A DNA stretch of 64,000 nucleotides from Balanoglossus misakiensis. Lineage: Eukaryota > Hemichordata. The DNA is taken from NCBI GenBank assembly GCA_040954595.2, contig CM082593.2, positions 10,416,001-10,480,000 on the forward strand. Reading direction: 5' to 3'. This document shows, piece after piece, positions 61,701 through 64,000 of this stretch (within the stretch, counting starts at the first letter, position 1; every line of letters begins with the position of its first letter). The notes beneath the pieces were generated by a model. That model searched no databases. It was not told the DNA's origin and worked only from the letters and a program-made list of their open reading frames with translations. The position numbers were made by a program, and so were the translations under genes.

Positions 61701-64000
61701 AATGAAATGTACTTTGAATACAGGTATAGAAGTAAATGTAATTATGCAAATAAAGCATTGTGTATTTGTATTTTTGTTACGACAGGTGAGACTGAGTCCT
61801 GCGGTAGTTCTAGAACCCCCGGAGGTAGTTCTAGAACTACCCGGGACTTGGTTTTAAACCTGTGGTTTTGTGTGAGACGGAGGTTCTCTCAGTGAATGAC
61901 TTGTCTATTGAATAGTGTGACGTCACGATCGTGGTTTAATTGTATGATCATCTCCTTTGCAACTAAAGACTACTTTTGAACTGTCAGCAGAAAGTCTGAT
62001 CCTCAAAGAATTTTGTACTGTAAACAGGAAATTTTCGCGAGCGATACATTTTTGCGAACTATGCGAGAGCCAAAAAAACGCGAAAATAAACAAGTTGTGT
62101 AAAAATGTTTTTCGAAGATAGCAATGCCGTGAAATATGAGAATGCGAAAATCAATCATCGCATAACAGTTGCCACTTTTGATATCATGAAAAATTTCCTG
62201 TTTTACAGTATGTCATAAATATAAATCAGAAACAAAACTGGGCCAAGTATTTTAAGAATCTGGCATCTGTCACACTGATAGTTTGAGCTTAGAGAATCAT
62301 AATATGCGGTTCTTGGAATTTTCGGGTGTGATAAATGTCGTTTCAAAATTTTTACATTTGATTTATACTAATACAAACATTGTTTTATACATGTACATTG
62401 GATACTCACTGTTGGTGAAGTAATTTTATCATCAATGAAATTTCGTCAACTTGATGAGCTGAATCTTTATGACCATTCATCACACAAACATACTCTTTCT
62501 TTTTATTTTAATGATATTCAGGAACATGTGGTGGTTTGGAAACTGGTGAATCGGGGACCTTTCACAGCACTGGATACCCAGATGATAATTATTACATTCT
62601 ACAAGAATGTATTTGGACAATCCAGGGACCTGCAACATCCAGAATAAGTGCTCACTTGTAAACTGTCAAATTCCAAAACCAGTTATTTTTTACAGTAAAA
62701 CTTGCATAAACCACTAACTCTGTCTAATCTGGAAACCTGCCTATACAAAACACCTTTTCCCGTCCATTCGACATACAAACACTTTAAAAAAAAAACCAGA
62801 CACATGTATTAGATTTAAATTCATTTCAACTAAAAAAAAAATAATTTGATTTTTTTCTTCCTTATAACAAACATGATTTTTGGTAAACTTTTGAATTAAA
62901 GGGCCATTATCTATAACTTCAGGCTAGTTTATCAGTAATTTTGTTTTGTGTTTATTACACCTCACGTATTATACCGTTTTCGTGATTGGCTGAGACGCGC
63001 TCACGTGATATAGAAAAAAAAGTGATATAACATGGCTAGAGTTGATATAGCCCTGTCGCGTGCGCTGATATTGCCCGCTTGGTTGTTTTGGTGTTCTGGG
63101 CACGACTTCTGCGCGTTCCAAACTGTCGTTCAATGGCTTCCTTCACGATCAGTCAACTCCCGCATCTATATGGCTTCAAAGCGACACACAGGCTTAACAC
63201 CTGTTCTACTGGATGATATTTTACTGCAAACGGGCAGTAAATACACCAAAATCGCAACCAACAGCGCAGTATTTTCAAAATAATCTAAGTTCGAAGTAGG
63301 TATCGTATAATTCTTGGGAGATCGAGACATTTTACATTCTCAGCAACGTACGACATATGGACGCGAGTCTACATGCTACATGCTGCAGTGTATGTACGTT
63401 CAAATGTTCGGCGTAATAAAATTAATAACACATTATGCTCGGGCAACATCACGATTTGAAGCCTGCCCTCGGGCTGGTGATCTCTGACCAAAATATTGAT
63501 GATACCCTCGCCTGCGGCTCGGGCATCATCAATATTATGGTCAGAGATCACCATCCCTCATGCAGGCTTCAAATCGTGATATTGCCCTCGCTATCATGTG
63601 TTATTATTTAAATTAAACACTTTTTCTTGTTCCTCTCCTCATGAGTAACCCATCACACCCAGCTCTCTGCTTGTCAACGAGTCATGTGTATGTGTACTGA
63701 CTGTTGTTATTATTTACGAATGTTTTCAAACAACAACAATGCCGATTGTGCCCTCATAGGTTTCGTTGAGAAGTTAAGACTATGGATTTAACTCTGCCCT
63801 GCGTAGCTGAACAAGAAACTATAATTGATACACAGAATAGAAATACTGAAAAATGCAAAAAGTTACAGCTAATGGGGCTTAAGTCATGAAACTGTGTTTA
63901 TTTTCATGTATATTGGCTTGAGACAGCTCACTATTTATGATGTGCGTTGTGACATTTTTTTTATTCTTTTCAGTTTCTACATTTTGACACTGAACTTTAT
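52688..64000 (+). CDS. C-type lectin domain plus CUB domain gene, spliced, partial at both ends
   Basis: Exons 52688-52745, 53446-53527, 59098-59216, 59657-59872 and 62522-62647 join in one open frame with GT-AG introns. Codon phases match at each junction (1, 2, 1, 1). The product has a complete long-form C-type lectin domain of about 130 residues, starting ECPEGYQLRGASCYK, with GGHLTVIEG and HGWIGFSGPNRDG in the core, and ending CDDVSLSMCE. All six expected cysteines are present. A CUB domain follows, beginning TCGGLETGESGTFHS. Such proteins are normally secreted or membrane-anchored and act in recognition or adhesion. No start codon or signal peptide was located, so upstream exons are missing from this model, and the CUB domain continues past the window. 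Function is inferred from domains only. Confidence 0.85.
53084..53382. mobile_element. TTAA-flanked foldback MITE, copy 2
   Basis: TTAA at 53084-53087 and 53379-53382, with perfect short termini AGGGACA..TGTCCCT. The internal foldback arms are homologous to those of 51993-52308 (e.g. CAACGTTCAACCATACACA near 53183 against TGTGTGTGGTTGAACGTTC near 53323). It lies in the intron between exons A and B. Sharper termini than copy 1 suggest a younger insertion. Confidence 0.85.
53446..53527 (+). CDS. Lectin/CUB gene exon B: start of the lectin fold
   Basis: 82 bp between acceptor CATTGCAG and donor GTAAGT. In phase with exon A it encodes (G)YQLRGASCYKAVPDKQSAG followed by NAENTCQ, giving the second N-terminal cysteine and the first core cysteine of the domain. 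It ends in phase 2. A different frame of the same bases is also open but has no domain match. Confidence 0.85.
54160..54360. repeat. Compound microsatellite
   Basis: CAGA/GACA repeats, then TCGC repeats (54243-54263), CT/GA dinucleotides and GTCA repeats. It lies in the intron between exons B and C. Confidence 0.85.
57631..57682. repeat. Short inverted repeat (hairpin)
   Basis: TTGGCCTTCGGC at 57631-57642 is the exact reverse complement of GCCGAAGGCCAA at 57671-57682, with a 28-base loop. It may be the remnant of a foldback element. Confidence 0.7.
58038..58373. mobile_element. Non-autonomous DNA element with TIRs and 10-bp target duplication
   Basis: Inverted arms begin TTGCTGCAGTTTG (58048) and end CAAACTGCAGCAA (58363), an exact 13-bp match. 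The pairing extends through AGCCCCTCCATCTCCCCTG to about 50 bp. The 316-bp core is flanked by an identical direct 10-mer CCCCCAGCCC at 58038-58047 and 58364-58373. A 9-10 bp duplication points to the Mutator superfamily, but the flank is C-rich, so the 10-mer match carries less weight. No transposase frame. Confidence 0.65.
59098..59216 (+). CDS. Lectin/CUB gene exon C: central lectin fold
   Basis: 119 bp between acceptor TTTATTTTCAG and donor GTGAGT. It completes the split Ser codon from exon B, then encodes FYGGHLTVIEG.. through ..ETANHGWI and one base. GGHL and the W-I-G motif (completed by exon D) are hallmark strands of the C-type lectin fold. Start phase 2, end phase 1. Confidence 0.9.
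59278..59323 (-). repeat. 46-bp inverted repeat, left copy
   Basis: Reverse complement of 62648-62693 with 45 of 46 positions matching. It lies 61 bp after exon C inside its downstream intron. Confidence 0.9.
59657..59872 (+). CDS. Lectin/CUB gene exon D: C-terminal lectin half
   Basis: 216 bp between acceptor CATTTTATAG and donor GTAAGT. It encodes (G)FSGPNRDGSVEYDYSDG, then a W-A-D-T-E-P-D loop, QCVRLNLFENN and ARCDDVSLSMCEVAACAE. The three remaining core cysteines are present, and C-x7-C between the last two matches the family. The loop reads EPD rather than EPN or QPD. The WND calcium motif expected five residues before the third core cysteine is replaced by L-Y-H. Confidence 0.92.
59977..60265 (+). 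repeat. Polypurine G/A-rich tract with G-quadruplex motif
   Basis: About 290 bp of nearly pure G and A on the plus strand. At 60051-60069 there are five GGG runs separated by single A, a textbook G-quadruplex motif. It lies in the intron between exons D and E, so the G-rich strand would be in the pre-mRNA. Confidence 0.85.
60471..60575. mobile_element. Small foldback element
   Basis: TAGAGAACCACC at 60471-60482 is the exact reverse complement of GGTGGTTCTCTA at 60564-60575. A second inner stem (GGTGGTTCTTGGTTTC against GGAAACCAAGAACCAC) and a GC-rich apex complete a 105-bp nested hairpin. No coding capacity; family unassigned. Confidence 0.7.
62016..62210. mobile_element. TA-flanked MITE (Tc1/mariner-like)
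   Basis: 195 bp from TACTGTAAACAGGAAATTTT to its inverted copy AAATTTCCTGTTTTACAGTA. The ~20-bp TIRs differ by one inserted A, and both ends carry TA, the Tc1/mariner target. The interior is rich in CGCGAAAAT and CGAAAATC. It lies in the intron upstream of exon E. Confidence 0.75.
62522..62647 (+). CDS. Lectin/CUB gene exon E: N-terminal part of CUB domain
   Basis: 126 bp after acceptor GATATTCAG, in phase with exon D. It encodes (G)TCGGLETGESGTFHSTGYP, then DDNYYILQECIWTIQGP and ATSRI. The first CUB cysteine pair (CGG and EC), the S-x-G-Y-P turn and the C-x-W-x-I strand are all recognisable. The predicted donor GTGCTC at 62648 is weak, leaving phase 1. Confidence 0.85.
   Translation, partial: EHVVVWKLVNRGPFTALDTQMIIITFYKNVFGQSRDLQHPE
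62648..62693 (+). repeat. 46-bp inverted repeat, right copy
   Basis: Begins exactly at the predicted donor of exon E and is the reverse complement of 59278-59323 (45 of 46). Confidence 0.9.
63414..63614. mobile_element. Foldback MITE with ~95-bp arms
   Basis: TTAATAACACATTATG..ACATCACGATTTGAAGCCTG at the left is matched in reverse complement by CAGGCTTCAAATCGTGATAT..CATGTGTTATTA at the right. The pairing continues through GGTGATCTCTGACCA and ATATTGATGAT almost to the centre near 63515. It lies in the intron after exon E. No coding capacity. Confidence 0.8.
63974..64000 (+). CDS. Candidate exon F: continuation of CUB domain, cut by window end
   Basis: After a strong acceptor (TTTTTTTTATTCTTTTCAG) the last 27 bases read FLHFDTELY, which resembles the CUB strand expected just after ..ATSRI. 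The frame is one base out of register with the phase-1 end of exon E, so the join is not clean. Either exon E ends elsewhere, a small exon lies between, or one base is wrong in the assembly. Confidence 0.45.

Noticed and set aside
60577-61942. Possible 1.36-kb TTAA element with ends TTAAACCACGA and TCGTGGTTTAA
   Set aside because: The inverted match stops after 11 bases and no family resemblance or internal structure supports it; chance is plausible.
62692-62760. ACAGTAAAACTTGCATAAACC resembling a pogo/Tigger terminus
   Set aside because: No matching inverted end was found downstream in the window.

Overview
The window is animal nuclear DNA, most likely from a marine invertebrate; the species cannot be fixed. 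Reasons: TTAGGG-type telomeric repeats, a C-type lectin/CUB gene split by GT-AG introns, an APE-type non-LTR retrotransposon, and several small inverted-repeat DNA elements. No bacterial operon, tRNA, rRNA or CRISPR array was found.

Layout. (1) 1-3843: an AT-rich satellite with a 78-bp monomer. (2) 3844-3943: a 100-N gap. (3) 3944-7128: a CCCTAA telomeric tract whose orientation puts a chromosome end on its left; 7129-10220: a TCAAGGG/TCAAAGG minisatellite rich in GGGTCAAAGGTCA; 10221-10978: a G-poor C/A-rich block; 10979-13376: an AT-rich block with large inverted repeats joined at GTGCAC. (4) 13377-13476: a second 100-N gap. (5) 13477-46630: 33 kb more of the same 78-bp satellite, with nested higher-order repeats and a diverged right edge. 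(6) 46631-47515: three degenerate copies of a ~250-bp repeat and a flanking repeat. (7) 47516-50658: a 5'-truncated, dead LINE on the minus strand, split by a 795-bp TTAA-flanked DNA element with 128-bp terminal inverted repeats. (8) 50659-64000: single-copy-like DNA holding one spliced gene on the plus strand. Its exons are 52688-52745, 53446-53527, 59098-59216, 59657-59872, 62522-62647 and probably 63974 onward. The first five join in one frame to give a complete long-form C-type lectin domain followed by the start of a CUB domain. Its introns hold TTAA elements, a TA-flanked MITE, foldback elements, a polypurine tract and a 46-bp inverted repeat pair.

The many open frames in the satellite are artefacts: 78 bp is exactly 26 codons, so one stop-free frame repeats. 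The only convincing coding sequences are the lectin/CUB gene and the decayed LINE. The telomere-bearing contig lies between two satellite contigs with fixed-size gaps, so scaffold order there is doubtful; the satellite is probably subtelomeric or terminal heterochromatin. The strongest candidate for something undescribed is the telomere-adjacent array of nuclear-receptor DR1-like motifs.
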